A DNA stretch of 40,620 bases from Hydnum rufescens UP504 (Eukaryota; Basidiomycota; Agaricomycetes; Cantharellales; Hydnaceae), in the NCBI GenBank assembly GCA_014904985.1, contig MU128937.1, positions 345,693 through 386,312 of the forward strand, written 5' to 3'. A program made the position numbers and the translations under genes. Shown here piece after piece: positions 7,425-18,808 of this stretch. Position 1 is the stretch's first letter, and every line of letters begins with the position of its first letter. The notes beneath the pieces were generated by a model. That model had not been told where the DNA came from, did not search any database, and saw only the letters and a list, made by a program, of their open reading frames with translations.

Positions 7425-10323
7425 GTCTTGGGATTTGACTACCTTTCACGGCTATGGCCTTGGACCGCTTAGACTCACAAGGCTACCCCAAGGCTATACC
7501 AATTCCATGCAAGTATTTTGCCGGGCGACATCACATATGATAGGATCTATGGCCCCAGACCGGGCAAATGTCTTTGTAGACAATTGCGCCGGAATGGGAC
7601 CGCGCTCAGATTACAATCAAGGTACTATTCCTGACAATAAAAATATCCGTTTGTTCGTATTCGAGTTTGCCACAATGCTCCAAGAGCTATTGGCCTGCGT
7701 TAAAGAATCCGGAGCGATGATCGCAGGTCAGAAAACCGTTATCACGACACCTTGATTGGCTCTACTGGGGGCGGTAGTTTCTAAGGACGGAGCGCACGTA
7801 TCCCATGAGATCAACGCTAAGTTAAGTAAATGGCTGACTTGTAGGAACTCGACAGACGTACGCAGTTTCCTTGGGACTGTGGGTGTCGTCCGTCGATGGA
7901 TTGAGAACTTCGCAATCATCGCGAAACCTTTGACCCTGTTGACTCGCAAGATGTTACCTAGTGAATTCAGCTGGACTCAGGATGCCCAACAGGCCATGGA
8001 CAGGTTGAAATACCTCGCTTCCACGGCAGTTCCTATTAGGACGATCGATTACGACCTTGCACACGAGGTCACTTTGAAGTCGCAACATTCGACTGATCTT
8101 GGATTAGTCTCCATTGCTGTGGACTCATTGCCTATCGGATGTGGTTGGATAGTTAGCCAACAGCTCGAGGATGGCAAATATCTGATAATATTTGGTTCAC
8201 TCACCTTTAACAACGTAGAAAGCCACTACTCGCAGCCAAAGCTTGAACTATACGGTGTATTTTGAGCCCTGACCACAGAACGATATCATCTTCATGGATT
8301 ACACTTCCGTTTGATTCTGGACACGAGCTATGTCGGGAAAATGATTAATAATCCAGGGCTACCGAACGCAGCAATGACCAGGTGGATTGCGTACATACTT
8401 CTGTTTGATTTCGAAATCCTGCATAGGAGCGCAACGAAACATCACGGTCCAGATGGTCTCTCACGGCGGAGGCAGGCGGAAGATGACTTGAGCGACTCAG
8501 CCTATGAATCAGAGACCGATGAAGGCATCAAGTTGGTAAAAATGCCAAAGATTAGCATAGACGACGAAGATAACGCACAGGACCCACCCGATACCGCATT
8601 AAACCATCAACCCAGGGAATGTAATCCACTGGAAGTCAAATGGACGGCTCCCATTGTAATCGAGAAGGACGACCTCGAGTTAAACATGCTAGTTGGGATC
8701 TTTGAAGGCAAGGCCATCATTCCCAATGACAAGGTTTTGTCCGAAAAGCTAGATCATAAACATAAGGTCTATGAGTACGATTCTCCGGAACATTGGGATG
8801 AATTACTCACATACCTAACGAACTTGAAGCTGCCGGAGGATCGTAAACGGTGGGTACAGATAGCCAACCGAGCAAGGCATTTCTTTTTATTGGAAAACAT
8901 GCTGTGGCGACGGAACGGGGACAAACCACCTCTCCAGGTTGTTCTTAGTATGGATATCCGAACCAGGATTTGCAAGGATGCGCATGACGAATTGGGACAT
9001 CGAGGTCACAATCCTACGTTTCGCAAGATAAGGGACTCCTACTGGTGGCTGAATATGTACAATTTTGTAGCCCGGTACTGTCAGACATGCCATGAGTGTC
9101 AGATTCGATCGACGTATAGGAATAAGATACCAGTCCAACCTCAATATACAAAGTCGGTCCTCAGGCGGTTCGATATGAACTCCGTCAATATGCCTAAAGG
9201 CAAACATGGCTATAAGTATATAGTTGACTTGGTCGACAATCTCACCGGTTTCCTTGAAGCAACCAAGTTAAAACATATCACATCGGACAAGGTCGCAGAC
9301 TTCCTCTTCGAGGTTATGTGTCATTATGGGTGCATTTTCCAGCTCACGATTGATAACGGGTCCAAATTTAAAGGCGCAGTTCAGACGCTGATGGATAAAT
9401 ACAAGGTTCCAGTCATACAGATCTCACCTTACAATCCCCAAGCAAATGGGAAGTCCGAACGCGGCCATGCAGTTTGGATCAGCGCGCTTTGGAAAATACA
9501 TGGTATCCGTATCTACGATTGGCCGGATTACCTAGGATATGCTATTTGGGCAGACCGCGTTACTGTAAAACGAAACACGGGATATACGCCTTACTACTTA
9601 CTTTATGGTCAACACCTGCTGATGCCATACGACGTCAAGGATCGGACTTTCCACTTGTTAGATTGGCCTTCAGTTCAGACGATGGAGGACCTCCTTGCTT
9701 TAAGGATTATACAGTTAAGCAAAAAAGAAGAGCTCTTGGAAGAAGCAGTTCTGGCAAATGAGAAGTCACGATTACGGGCGGCTGATGTGTTCAACCAAAA
9801 ACATGCAGCTTGAATGGCCGCCGGTGAATATGCCCCCGGCAAATGGGTAATCGTGTACAACGAAGTGCTGGATAATCAACACGGATCCAAGGGGGTGGCC
9901 AAATGGTTTGGACCTTTCATCATTGTACAACGCAGGCCATCTGGAGCATATGTCGTTCAACAACCCGATGGCATCGTATTACGTAGACCGATCGCATGGA
10001 AGAGACTTAAGCTCTATCATTTTCGGGACAATCAGGAGCCGGTTGTTAGGACCCCGGTTTGGAATCAGGATGAGGAAGAAATGGACATATCCGCCGTATC
10101 CCACAGGAGAGTTCCACCTCGAAGGTCCCAGCCCTGGAATTTGGCTGATCCTGATGAAGTCGATAAATATTGGACATCTAAGTACGAATCCTGGCAACAA
10201 CGCGCATTGGGCCTTGATCCTGAATTGAAACCCGAAGACGAAACCGACCCAGACATCGCGGCTGACGAAGAAATGTGGGGTTACTATCACAAGAATCTGG
10301 ATGCACAGTACGACCCACCTTGA
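6202..10323 (+). pseudogene. Gypsy B Pol: protease, RT, RNase H, integrase, with TGA stops
   Basis: One uninterrupted frame apart from TGA at 6922, 7753, 8263 and 9811, plus 10321. Each fits a former CGA, and copy A still has CGA at the first. Order: protease tail with LGQPWL (6300s); RT from about 6940, with the catalytic box reading VFVDNCAG at about 7570 (the second Asp of the usual DD pair is Asn); RNase H-like region to about 8460 ending HHGPDGLSRR; integrase zinc knuckle HRGH...CQTCHECQ (9000-9110); and integrase core with TIDNGSKFKG and PQANGKSERG (9350-9465). The 9814-10323 part resembles the usual post-core tail (GKWVIVYNEV...GPFIIVQRR). It is inactive as written. Confidence 0.92.
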
Positions 10324-11635
10324 TTCCCCTCAGGGATCAAGTTCCCTCTGAGGCTCTTCAACTGGTTGCCGTGGGGATCGAGAGATGCCCATGTCGTGGG
10401 CGGAATGAAGACATTGAACCGGTTTATTAGGATTAGTATGATGACGGTTGTCAAGTTTCAAGAACATCGCACCATCACCGTAGGGAATGAAGGTGATCAA
10501 ACTAACGATAATCAAGTGGAGCATATTATCATGCCGGTCGAAGAACTAACCGAGGTCGGGCCGCTCACCTTCACCTGCAACATGATGGACCACTACGTCC
10601 CCCGTTATCCAGACTCGCCCAGGTCGGATGCAGACTGCGAGATCCCACACAGAAGAAGGGATGAGTTGTACCGGCGTGATGATAGGCGACCTCGAGCACC
10701 GCCGAGGGACATGACTAAACGACGTCAGCCTGAATCGGATACCATGTCAAGACAGAGTAGCCCTGCACCTTCCACAAATCAATCGGAAATGATGGAGACG
10801 ATTGATACATCAGTTCGAAACTCACATCGCTCGCACAAGAAAGGAGGGCGCGACACGGGCGAAATCAGCATGGAGCTCTTGGACTCACCTCCACCCGTCA
10901 ATCTGTCTACTAAAGGGAAAGAGTTGGCCAAGTCAACTGCACCCCGTGGCAAGGTCTTTATCAGCGTGTCCGATGAGGTCATGAAGAACATCAAAGCGGT
11001 ATCTTCTCGGATGGGCACTTACGAACGAGGGTATTGCGAGATGCAGAACAGGCACGCAAGGGAATTCGAGTCGTTATGTGGAGAATTCGAGTGCATTCGG
11101 GACGATGCAAGCACTATTTCGAGACACACTGAGGACTTGATGTTCAATTTCAAGAAATCGACATCTGGGATGTACAAGCGGTTGGATGCGATTGAAGTGC
11201 AGCAACGCCAAGCTGCGGACATGGCATATGCACTGAAGGACGTTCTGTTGAGGTTACACAATGAGTCATTTTCGTTAGATGACTATTTCGCCACGATAAA
11301 TGAGCTGTTCCGAGGAGCTCTTACCGTACTCGCAGACCACGCAGACGAATCGGACCCTCGATTCAAGGCCCTTAAGGTTGAGATCCGAAGTGTGTTCCAG
11401 CATTGGAACTCGATCGTACCTCTTGCCGCATACGATAATCCCTGGATGGCTGGAGTTGATCAACATCATCGGCAAGGCCAAGGAGAAGAAACGGCCTGTG
11501 ATCGACATGAACCCTAGGACCACTCCACTCATGTTCAAAAGTAAAGATGGAGACGAGACGAGAGGACGATCCGAACACAGAGCAAACAAACCATCTGGAT
11601 CCGGCAATCGCCAGGCCACACAGACATGCCAGTAA
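10324..11635 (+). pseudogene. Coiled-coil C-terminal extension of Gypsy B Pol
   Basis: Beyond the TGA at 10321 the same frame stays open to 11517 with no other stop, about 397 codons. A neighbouring frame then continues to 11635, and its sequence (WLELINIIGKAKEKKRPVID) reads more like a natural continuation, so a frameshift near 11440 is likely. Composition: a basic, Arg/Pro/Ser-rich stretch (10610-10850), then a helical region at 10945-11270 rich in charged and Gln residues, compatible with a coiled coil. Either it is a separate third ORF or a Pol extension left by read-through of an original CGA. No known domain was recognised. It sits directly before the 3' LTR, where some retroelements carry extra ORFs. 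Confidence 0.6.
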
Positions 11636-11715
11636 ATAGGAGTCGAGGCCAATTATATACCAAACACATTCTTTTAACTTGTCGCGAGGGACCACGACTT
11701 AGCTGGGGCCTAATA

Positions 11716-13072
11716 TGTTGGAGGGATAAAATCCCATTACGTACATACCTCATCCGGGCCCAATTACCTCCTCAAACGAATCCATATTCTTACATTTCTC
11801 TCGTATCCACACTCGTTATTCCTCTGGCCGTCAAATAACATGGATTCACATCCCAGGATCCGTGGTCCTTTTTACTTTTCCTCCACCCTATATACGAGAC
11901 AATTATTTGTCCATCCTTGGCACTTCAACAGGCCATCAAATTTGTACTTATCTCCAAGCCAGTTCAACCAGGCTATAGCAATTCAACTTGCTTACTTTCG
12001 TCCATCTATTGTATCACCATCGGCATATCCAATTGCCTCAAGGGCGGTATTTGACCTTGTATTATGTAACACGACTCCCACTTTGACTCGCGGACTTGTC
12101 ACATGTTGAATAGGGGCTATTCCAATACTCTCAAGGAGTATTTCGCGAATATCTCCACCAATTTCGATCGGATCGACTCGGCAAGACAGCTCCCAGAAAG
12201 CTACGATTAATACCTGTCTAACGGTACCACACACACGTTTATCGGATGAGAATTGCATCCTCCAGGTCGACTTTACCTCATGTTCCACACTATTCTTCAG
12301 TATTTCGCGAATAACTCCATCAGTTTTGATCCGATTCGTCCGAAACGATTACCCCTGGAAAGACGCTGAAAATCCGCATCGAACAGTACCAAGGGAAAAC
12401 GAGCGAATAAGAACTCGGCGTTCTGTAATTTAGTCTCCCCATGGCTCATTTCACTTTTACCTCCGCTTTTCTGATTACTAAAGGCAATTATGGTTCCGGC
12501 ACCCTATGTCCGATGGAGGGTACATCTAGGGCGACCAGTTCCACCTTTCCCCAAGGGATTTTGTTCAGTAGGAGAGGAGGAATACCTTGGTTAAGCCATA
12601 TTCCCTTATTCTGACTTGTTAATTGAATATCTCCTTCAGTTTTGAAGCTTTTGACTTGATTTCTTTTTCATCATTTTCGCCTTAATCCCACCTTTCCGCC
12701 GGTTACCATAGCATTTTTATGTGATGTATATTAAGTGCAGGAGATGCGAATTTCTATCGTCTTTCCCCCCATCCCCAGTTGAAAAGCTAGTTGAACTGCT
12801 GCTGGTGTCAGGGTAAATTCCAAAACTCAACCCCCACTAATCACACTTCTGATAGGCTCTCAAGAGGAGGACCTAGAGTGTGATTCTCTGATTTAACAAC
12901 CCCTTCATTTATTGTCTGGATAGGCTCCGTCTATACAGGACAATTCTACCCGTCCAAAGACCCTTCCTTCCCTTGGACCCTAACGTTCGGATTGGCCCCG
13001 TGATCCCCCTTCTTTGTCCTCGTTTCCATTTCGCGGACTGTAGCTGGTTTCTTCCCCAGTTTCCTGCTTACA
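11716..13072 (+). repeat. LTR of family B (3' LTR of element B)
   Basis: Starts TGTTGGAGGGATAAAATCCC and ends CCTGCTTACA, so has TG...CA ends. Length about 1.36 kb. It contains repeated internal modules of the type CAAGGAGTATTTCGCGAAT followed by TCCNNCAGTTTTGATC and GACTCG (near 12130, 12295 and 12620). No coding capacity was seen. No obvious short duplication flanks it, as expected if its left side is element-internal. Confidence 0.85.
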
Positions 13073-14179
13073 GTGTACACTGCCTTGGAAGTACATACGC
13101 TAAGGGGATACATATGGAAGTCAGGGCATAGCCATGTGGAGGTGCACACAGGATTCATAACATGGCTGCGTCAGCTTAGTGAGGCTTAGTGATGGTGGCT
13201 GTGGAGGCTGACTGATGGGCTGTGGAGCCAGCATTCTAGGAAGATCCGGAAGGTTATGGAAGACGGCAGAAGGTTCTGGAAGGCTGGAGGCTGTGTGCAG
13301 AAAATAGTATTTATAGCCCTTCACAGTTGGGGGATCACCAGTTTCAATCTCTCAGGATTCCCACTGTGATAGGTGCGAGACTTGTGTGTCCCTTGTTGTG
13401 TGGTGTATACTCAGGATTCCCACTGCAATAGCATGTGGTTAATTAATCTCTTTCCTCTTTCTGTTTGTGGCTTTGATGGCAGTGTCACCCTGACAGATTT
13501 AGCAGATGGACCTGAAGACTTTACTGGTGGGGTGATGGGGGATGGGAGGGATGGTGTAGTTGGCTGGCTTGGTCCTCCTCTCTTTCCTTTGTTGGCCATA
13601 GATGGGAGGCAAAATCAATGCAAAGAGTCAGACAGAATACCAGACATGAGAGAAAGTCAACATCTAGCACTGAACTTGACGAGTGCCTTGTATAGTGCCA
13701 GACAAAATACCAGACACGAGAGAAAGTTGATGTCTAGCACTGAACTTAGCAAGTGCCTTTTGTATACTGCTGGACAAGATACCAGATGTGAAAGAAAATC
13801 GATGTCTGGCACTGAACTTGACAAATGGCTTCCTAGGCTAAGAGTGATGCTGAACAGGATCAGATGTCAGAGAGTGCCGACCTCTGATACTGAACACAGC
13901 GAGAGTTCAGCATTGGTACAATAAAAATGCTATAGTGATGAAACTTGATTGAACTTCTACACTTACTGATTTGTGGAAGACACATGGATTCAGGGAGGAC
14001 AAAATGGGTCACTGCAGTGAGTGACAGGGAGGGCAAAAAAGCATGAGATATGGAATTTACCATTGGGTGGCTTGAAGATGTCCAACTTGGGAGGTGCTTC
14101 ATGGCAATGACCTGTGCTATGGGTCTCAGGTTATTTTCTTTTTTTTGAGAGGGCATATCAAAGGGAATCATTATTGCAT
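13073..14179. other. Non-coding spacer with degenerate repeats
   Basis: No gene is supported. A TATTTATAG box-like site occurs at about 13307. The 22-mer-like phrase CTCAGGATTCCCACTG occurs twice (13352 and 13410), suggesting an old LTR promoter fragment. The longest plus ORF here is mostly a repeat and low-complexity artefact. Confidence 0.6.
13627..13905. repeat. Degenerate tandem repeat of about 70-75 bp
   Basis: Three to four diverged copies containing AGACANAATACCAGACA, GAGAGAAAGT and TCTAGCACTGAACTT. Starts lie near 13629, 13701 and 13770, with a weaker copy at about 13855. Confidence 0.7.
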
Positions 14180-15717
14180 TGTTGGAGGGAAAAATCCCTA
14201 CCACATAGAGTTCCCTTTCAGCGTCGAATTTTCTGATGAATGAATTAAAAATGTACCAATACGTCATTCCAATAACAAGCCTTTTGTCTGTTCATGGATG
14301 AGCATGAATTCCATATGCCTGAAAAGATGTAAATGGAATGCTCATTTCCTTTGTACATGAGTCAATCTCCCAGGGTCTTCAACAGGCCACAGGGACTGTA
14401 TTCATTTATGCCCTACCATAAGCCATGATATGGTGGACCCAGCAATTCAACTTGCCCTTCTGTATATTGTCTTGAATTCTCCTTCAATCTGTTCATACGG
14501 ATCTTGTTGCCTCAAGGGCGACTCTAACAAATGGTGATTATGTAATATGATGGATTACACACCTGGGCCTTCAGATACAGTTACATAATCAAATAGGGGC
14601 AAATGCAGCACTCTTAAGGATATTCGTCAAATTTCTCCGTCAGTTTTGATCTAATTGGCTCGGAAAAGTAGCGTCCAGAAAGATATGATTTACACCTATC
14701 CAACGATACCGATCACGAGTCGATCCGATTAAAATTGCATGTTCTAGAATGATTTTACTATGGAATCCATGCTCTTGAGGAGTATTTTCCGCTTTTCGAA
14801 GTCAATTCGTATCTGATCGACTCGAAAATATAGCGCCCTGAAGGCTGTGATCAATACCTATCGAATGATACCGATTATGTGTTCATCAAATTAAAACTGG
14901 AGCTTCTGGAACGATTTCACCTGCTCATTCATAAATAGAAGGTGTATTTTTCTGACTTCTCCGTTAGTTTTGATCGGATTTGCATGAAATGACCGCGCCT
15001 AGAAAGGTATTAAAAATGTCCATCCAGCGGTATGAAGGGCGTCACGAACAAAGAAGAACTCGGTGTTCTACATATGAATTTCTCCCTTGTCTGAGGAGAA
15101 CATCATTCCCCCTTCCAATTTTCAAATATCAAATATTGTCCGGCAGCCTTATATCCGAAGGATAGGACGTTCAGGACGACTCATTCCACCATTCCTCAAG
15201 GGAATCTGTCCACAAGGGAAGGAGAAATAGTCATTTTATGCTCTATCCTATCCCCAGACTTGTAAATTGAATATCTCTGTCAGTTTTGAAGCTTTTGACT
15301 TGATTCCTTTTTCTACATATTTCCCCTATCCCCCTTCTTCTGTCGGATATTTGATCTCATAGCCGGGTTGTATATTAAGCGAATTGTGTTGAAAATTCCA
15401 TTGTCTTCCCCCTCCCCAGTCTGAAGCACTGAAGTATTGCTGCTGGATTTCCAGGCGAATTCCATCTGAGGACATTGCTACTACTACACTTTGTCTAAGG
15501 CCACAAGACTAGGACCTTGGAGTGTGGTATTTGTGGCATAATTTCCCCTTTATTCATCTGCTTGAGCAACTACTGCTGACAGCAGATTATCTTCTATCCT
15601 AAAGACCCTCCTACACTCGGACCTGAACATTCGGATTATTTTGGTGGCCCCTATTCTTTGTTCTCAATTCCATATCGCAGACTGTGGCAGAGATTCCCCC
15701 TTTTTCTTCTGCTTACA
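14180..15717 (+). repeat. LTR of family B (solo or rearranged), 1.54 kb
   Basis: Same TGTTGGAGGG start and TGCTTACA end as the 11716 LTR. It carries the GGATATTCGTCAAATTTCTC and TCAGTTTTGATC modules several times. Flanks read GCAT before and GCAC after, which could be a one-mismatch 4-bp duplication. However, the right flank is Gypsy C integrase while the left flank is not, so rearrangement is as likely as a simple insertion. Confidence 0.8.
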
Positions 15718-15854
15718 GCACTTGGTTTGGCCATCAGTCTTGGGGTGATACGTGGTCGAGAGGTTGAGTTTGATGCCAAGTCTCTTCACAAGCGATTTCC
15801 AGAAGTTGGAAATGAAAAGTGAGCCACAATCTGAGACAATGTCAGCAGGTGTAC
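15718..15854 (-). pseudogene. Gypsy C integrase core, fragment split off by element D
   Basis: The minus strand encodes [19 protein letters not shown] and HPKTDGQTK, the second and third catalytic-region motifs of a Ty3/Gypsy integrase. SDCG replaces the usual SDRG, again a CGC-to-TGC type change. The upstream half of the same integrase is at 25672-26190, on the other side of element D. Downstream it is cut by the LTR ending at 15717. Confidence 0.88.
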
Positions 15855-17766
15855 TGTCAGGGCCACGCTGCGATGAGAGCACCAAACAAATATAAACACA
15901 GATAACTCCGACTAAGTCTGGGAGAATCCGGGCAGGAACGAGATAATGAGGATGAGATGGAGAGGCAGTCCAGCAGCCCGGAAGGGACTAGGCAGAAACA
16001 AGCACAGTGGTCCTTAAGCTCACAGAGTCAACTGGAAAGTACTTGGACTGTAGTCCAGAGTAGAAGCGGAAATCCTGAGAGACCAAAGCTGAATCTCTGG
16101 ATTTCGCCCTGGACTACTTATACATAGTTCCTATACTACGGGGGATTGATTGCTTAATGAGAGGTGGTTACAGGGGGGCAGGCACAAGAGGGGGAGTGGG
16201 CAGGGGACGGGAAAGTGGACGGGACAGGGACAGGGCCAGGGGTAAGTGTGTGGGAACCGGAAGTAAAGGAAACGAGGAAATGAAGGGGAAATGAAACAGA
16301 GATGGGGACAAATCAGAAACAGGCTGGTGTTGGAGGGATAAATCCCTACACCATAGAATCCTCATCCTCAGCCCATTTTCCCTACAAATGAATCAATTAT
16401 ATGTCACTGTGCTCATTTAATTATATCGCCATTTGTTTATTCATGAAATCAATTGGATTCCTACCCTTTCCAACCCATAATATCGCCTCATTCCTTTACC
16501 ATGTCCACCAGTCAATTTATTGACCATCCGTCGGACTTCAACAGTCCTCATCAAAAAGGGGCAGTTTATGCCCTACTTCAAGTCCATTTTCTTTGGACAA
16601 GGCAATTCAACTTGCCATCTTTCTTCAAGACTGGGTGACTTGCCTGCTCTTCCAAGTCATCCTACTGCCTTAAGGGCAACAGATTGTGATTATGTAATGA
16701 CGCGGACCAGGCCTAGTTCCAATTCTGGACTCGTGGATTCATCACATGATCCAGATAGGGGCTGCACTACTCTGAAGGAGTATTTTTCGAATTTCTCCGT
16801 CAGTTTTGATCGGATCGACTCGAAACGCCCGCGCCCAGAAAGATACGAATCGTACCTATCTAACGGTACCAAACACGAAACGAACGGATCAAAAATGCGG
16901 TCCCTGTAACAATATCTTGCCATGATTCATACTCTGAAGGAGTATTTTTCGAATTTCTCCGTCAGTTTTGGTCGGATTGACTTGAAACAACCATGCCCTG
17001 AAAGCTGTTGAAAATTCGCATCGAACGGTACCAAGGGAAAAACTAGCGGACGCAAACTCCATTTTTCACAAGACAACTCCCTCCCCATGACTCCCCCTTT
17101 GCTCCACCATTCAAAATAGCAAATTACTTCCGGCCCTCTTATGTCCGATGGAGAAGACCCTCAGGGCGACCTATTCCACTTTTCCTTAAGGGAACTTGTC
17201 CAGGTTTGAAGGAGGAATAGCATGTAATGTGTCAATCTCCCCTTTTATCTTAAAATTGGAATATCTCCATCAGTTTTGAAGATTTTAACTTGATTTATTT
17301 TTCTCTGTGTGTCCCTTAAGTCCGACCTTTTCACTTTCTATTGAGTCGAAGTCTGGATTGTATATTAGGTGCAGCTAGCACACAAATTCAGTAGTTCTCC
17401 CCCTCCCTCCAGTTTGAAGCTCCTTGAACAGCTGCTGGTTCCTGGGTGATTTCTCACTACAAAAAGCGAATTCTAACTACACTTTGACTAAGGTCTCAAG
17501 AAGGGATTCTTAGGGTGTGGTAATTTGATTGAAATATACATTCTCACTTAATTGCTTGGGCTTTGCTGGCTCACTGCAATTCCCCCTGTCCAAAAGACCT
17601 TCCTCCACTCGAACCTAAACAACCGGATTAGATCTGTGATCCCCTCTTTCGTCCCCGGCTCAACCTCGCGGACAGTAGTTGGATTGGTTGATAACCATCC
17701 TGCTTACACTGGAACCAAAACCGGAAACAAATCCGGAATTAACCGGGAAACGGACAAACTCTGACA
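15855..17766 (-). repeat. 3' LTR of element D, interrupted by an LTR of family B
   Basis: Real LTR length is about 527 bp once the nested LTR and one copy of its CTGG duplication are removed. It matches the 5' LTR at 25052-25666, which is about 88 bp longer because of two indels. A TATA-like CTATGTATAAGTAG in sense is at about 16113-16130. Confidence 0.92.
16328..17708 (+). repeat. Solo LTR of family B nested in the 3' LTR of D
   Basis: Begins TGTTGGAGGGATAAATCCCT and ends CCTGCTTACA, flanked by the 4-bp duplication CTGG (16324-16327 and 17709-17712). It lies in + orientation, opposite to D. The internal GAGTATTTTTCGAATTTCTC module is present twice in tandem (about 16780 and 16942). No internal retroelement sequence remains, so LTR-LTR recombination is inferred. 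Confidence 0.92.
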
Positions 17767-17779
17767 TTACCCCCCTCTT
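17767..17779 (-). promoter_or_regulatory. Polypurine tract of element D
   Basis: Read on the minus strand, AAGAGGGGGGTAA directly abuts the 3' LTR start (TGTCAGAG). This is the expected position for the plus-strand primer in reverse transcription. Confidence 0.8.
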
Positions 17780-17850
17780 AAGCCCGATCTTCCCGAGCGG
17801 GTGGGAAGGATCAATCTGCGGAAACATCTGGAGTTCTTGTGCCATGTAAC

Positions 17851-18728
17851 ATGTCAGGCAATAATCGTTCTCTGTTCGAAGAAGCTCGTCTCCACCGTGA
17901 AGAGGCTGCACAGGTGTTGAGGGAGGCCAGGCTCGCAGAGGAGGAGCGGAAGAAGGAGGAGGTGAAGCGGAAGGCAGCTGAGGCAGCACGTCGTAAGGCA
18001 GCTGTGGAGGCCAAGGCCGCTGCAGAGGCCAAGGCTGCCGTGGAGGCTAAGGCTACCACAGAGGCTACTGCCAGGAGGGTCCGGGAGGACTCTGTGAACC
18101 AGCCGTGAGTCCGTGTCTTGGTGAAGTTCTGCTTACTTGGTAATAATGTCCTCCAGGTCTACCGTGTGCATCTGCTGTATTCAGCACCGGGTCCCTTGTG
18201 TCCCCCAGGACAAGCCGGGAATGCAGGCATGCCAGCTGTGCTTCATGGCGAAGGTTCAATGCACACTGGGTGATGAAGGGGCGTCCGGAGCTGAGCCATC
18301 AATGGGTTGGGGCTGTGCTCGTGCTCCTGCAGCGGACATCCAGCTCCGACTGGCGGTAGCCATGGAGCAAAGTGCACTTACGCACAAATGGTTGGCCGAG
18401 GCATTGGAGAAGCAGGCCTGGGCCATGGAGGAGATGGTGTTGTTGGTGGGGGAGATGCGAGACTCTCTCCAGGCCATCACCGGCACCTGGTCCCTTGCCA
18501 GGTGGTTTCTCATCCTCTGGTCCCAAGTCTGGAGTGGATGGGGATCAGGTCTGGAACGGTTGAGCCGGCCTCCAGTGGGGGTCTGTTGTCCAGATGCGGA
18601 TCAAGCATCAGCATACCGAGGAGCCCATCAACATAACGGATAGCAAGGGTGGTAACAACGATGTTGATGGTGAGGACGATGACATGGATGATGAGGACGA
18701 TGATGATGAGGGCAAGGGCGATGAGTAG
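17851..18728 (+). CDS. Antisense spliced gene in element D with Zn2Cys6-like cluster
   Basis: Transcribed opposite to D, starting 85 bp inside its 3' LTR. Exon 1 (17851-18104) encodes MSGNNRSLFEEARLHREEA followed by an Ala/Glu/Lys/Arg helix, probably a coiled coil, with repeated VEAKAA-type units. A 52-nt intron (18105-18156; GTGAGT...CTCCAG) joins in frame to exon 2. Exon 2 contains cysteines spaced C-x2-C-x6-C-x10-C-x2-C-x6-C (CICCIQHRVPC...CQLCFMAKVQC), exactly the fungal Zn(II)2Cys6 spacing. Lys and Arg between cysteines are fewer than in Gal4-type domains. A later helical part is followed by a strongly acidic tail ending DDDDEGKGDE at 18728, in another frame. A frameshift near 18490 and a TGA at 18561 separate tail and body. 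It may be a captured host-like regulator or an element accessory gene. Confidence 0.6.
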
Positions 18729-18808
18729 TCCAAGTTGTTGTTCTGTCCTCCACTCCTCCCTTTTTCCTTTTTCTTTCCTCATTGTAAATATGTTGTTCCT
18801 TGAATCCA

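Larger units (their letters stand above)
6201..13072 (+). mobile_element. Ty3/Gypsy element B, 5'-truncated, with 3' LTR
   Basis: Protease, RT, RNase H, integrase and a C-terminal extension lie in one reading frame, followed 80 bp later by an LTR (11716-13072). The 5' LTR, gag and start of pol are absent, because the element begins at the duplication junction 6201. The LTR family (TGTTGGAGGG...TGCTTACA) recurs at 14180, 16328 and 22020, so this family has been active here repeatedly. Assigning the 11716 LTR to this element is inferred from position and orientation; a clear polypurine tract was not identified. Confidence 0.75.

Noticed and set aside
13373..13924. 183-codon plus-strand ORF as a gene
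   Set aside because: Half of it is the degenerate 70-bp tandem repeat and the rest shows no domain, so coding is not supported.
11716..15717. The LTRs at 11716 and 14180 as a pair forming one short element
   Set aside because: The 1.1 kb between them has no primer-binding site next to the first LTR, no polypurine tract next to the second and no matching outer duplication. The first is better explained as the 3' LTR of element B.
15664..15885. Integrase fragment at 15718 as part of element D
   Set aside because: It lies outside the D LTR and its target duplication, and its sequence continues the element C core at 25672 and beyond.
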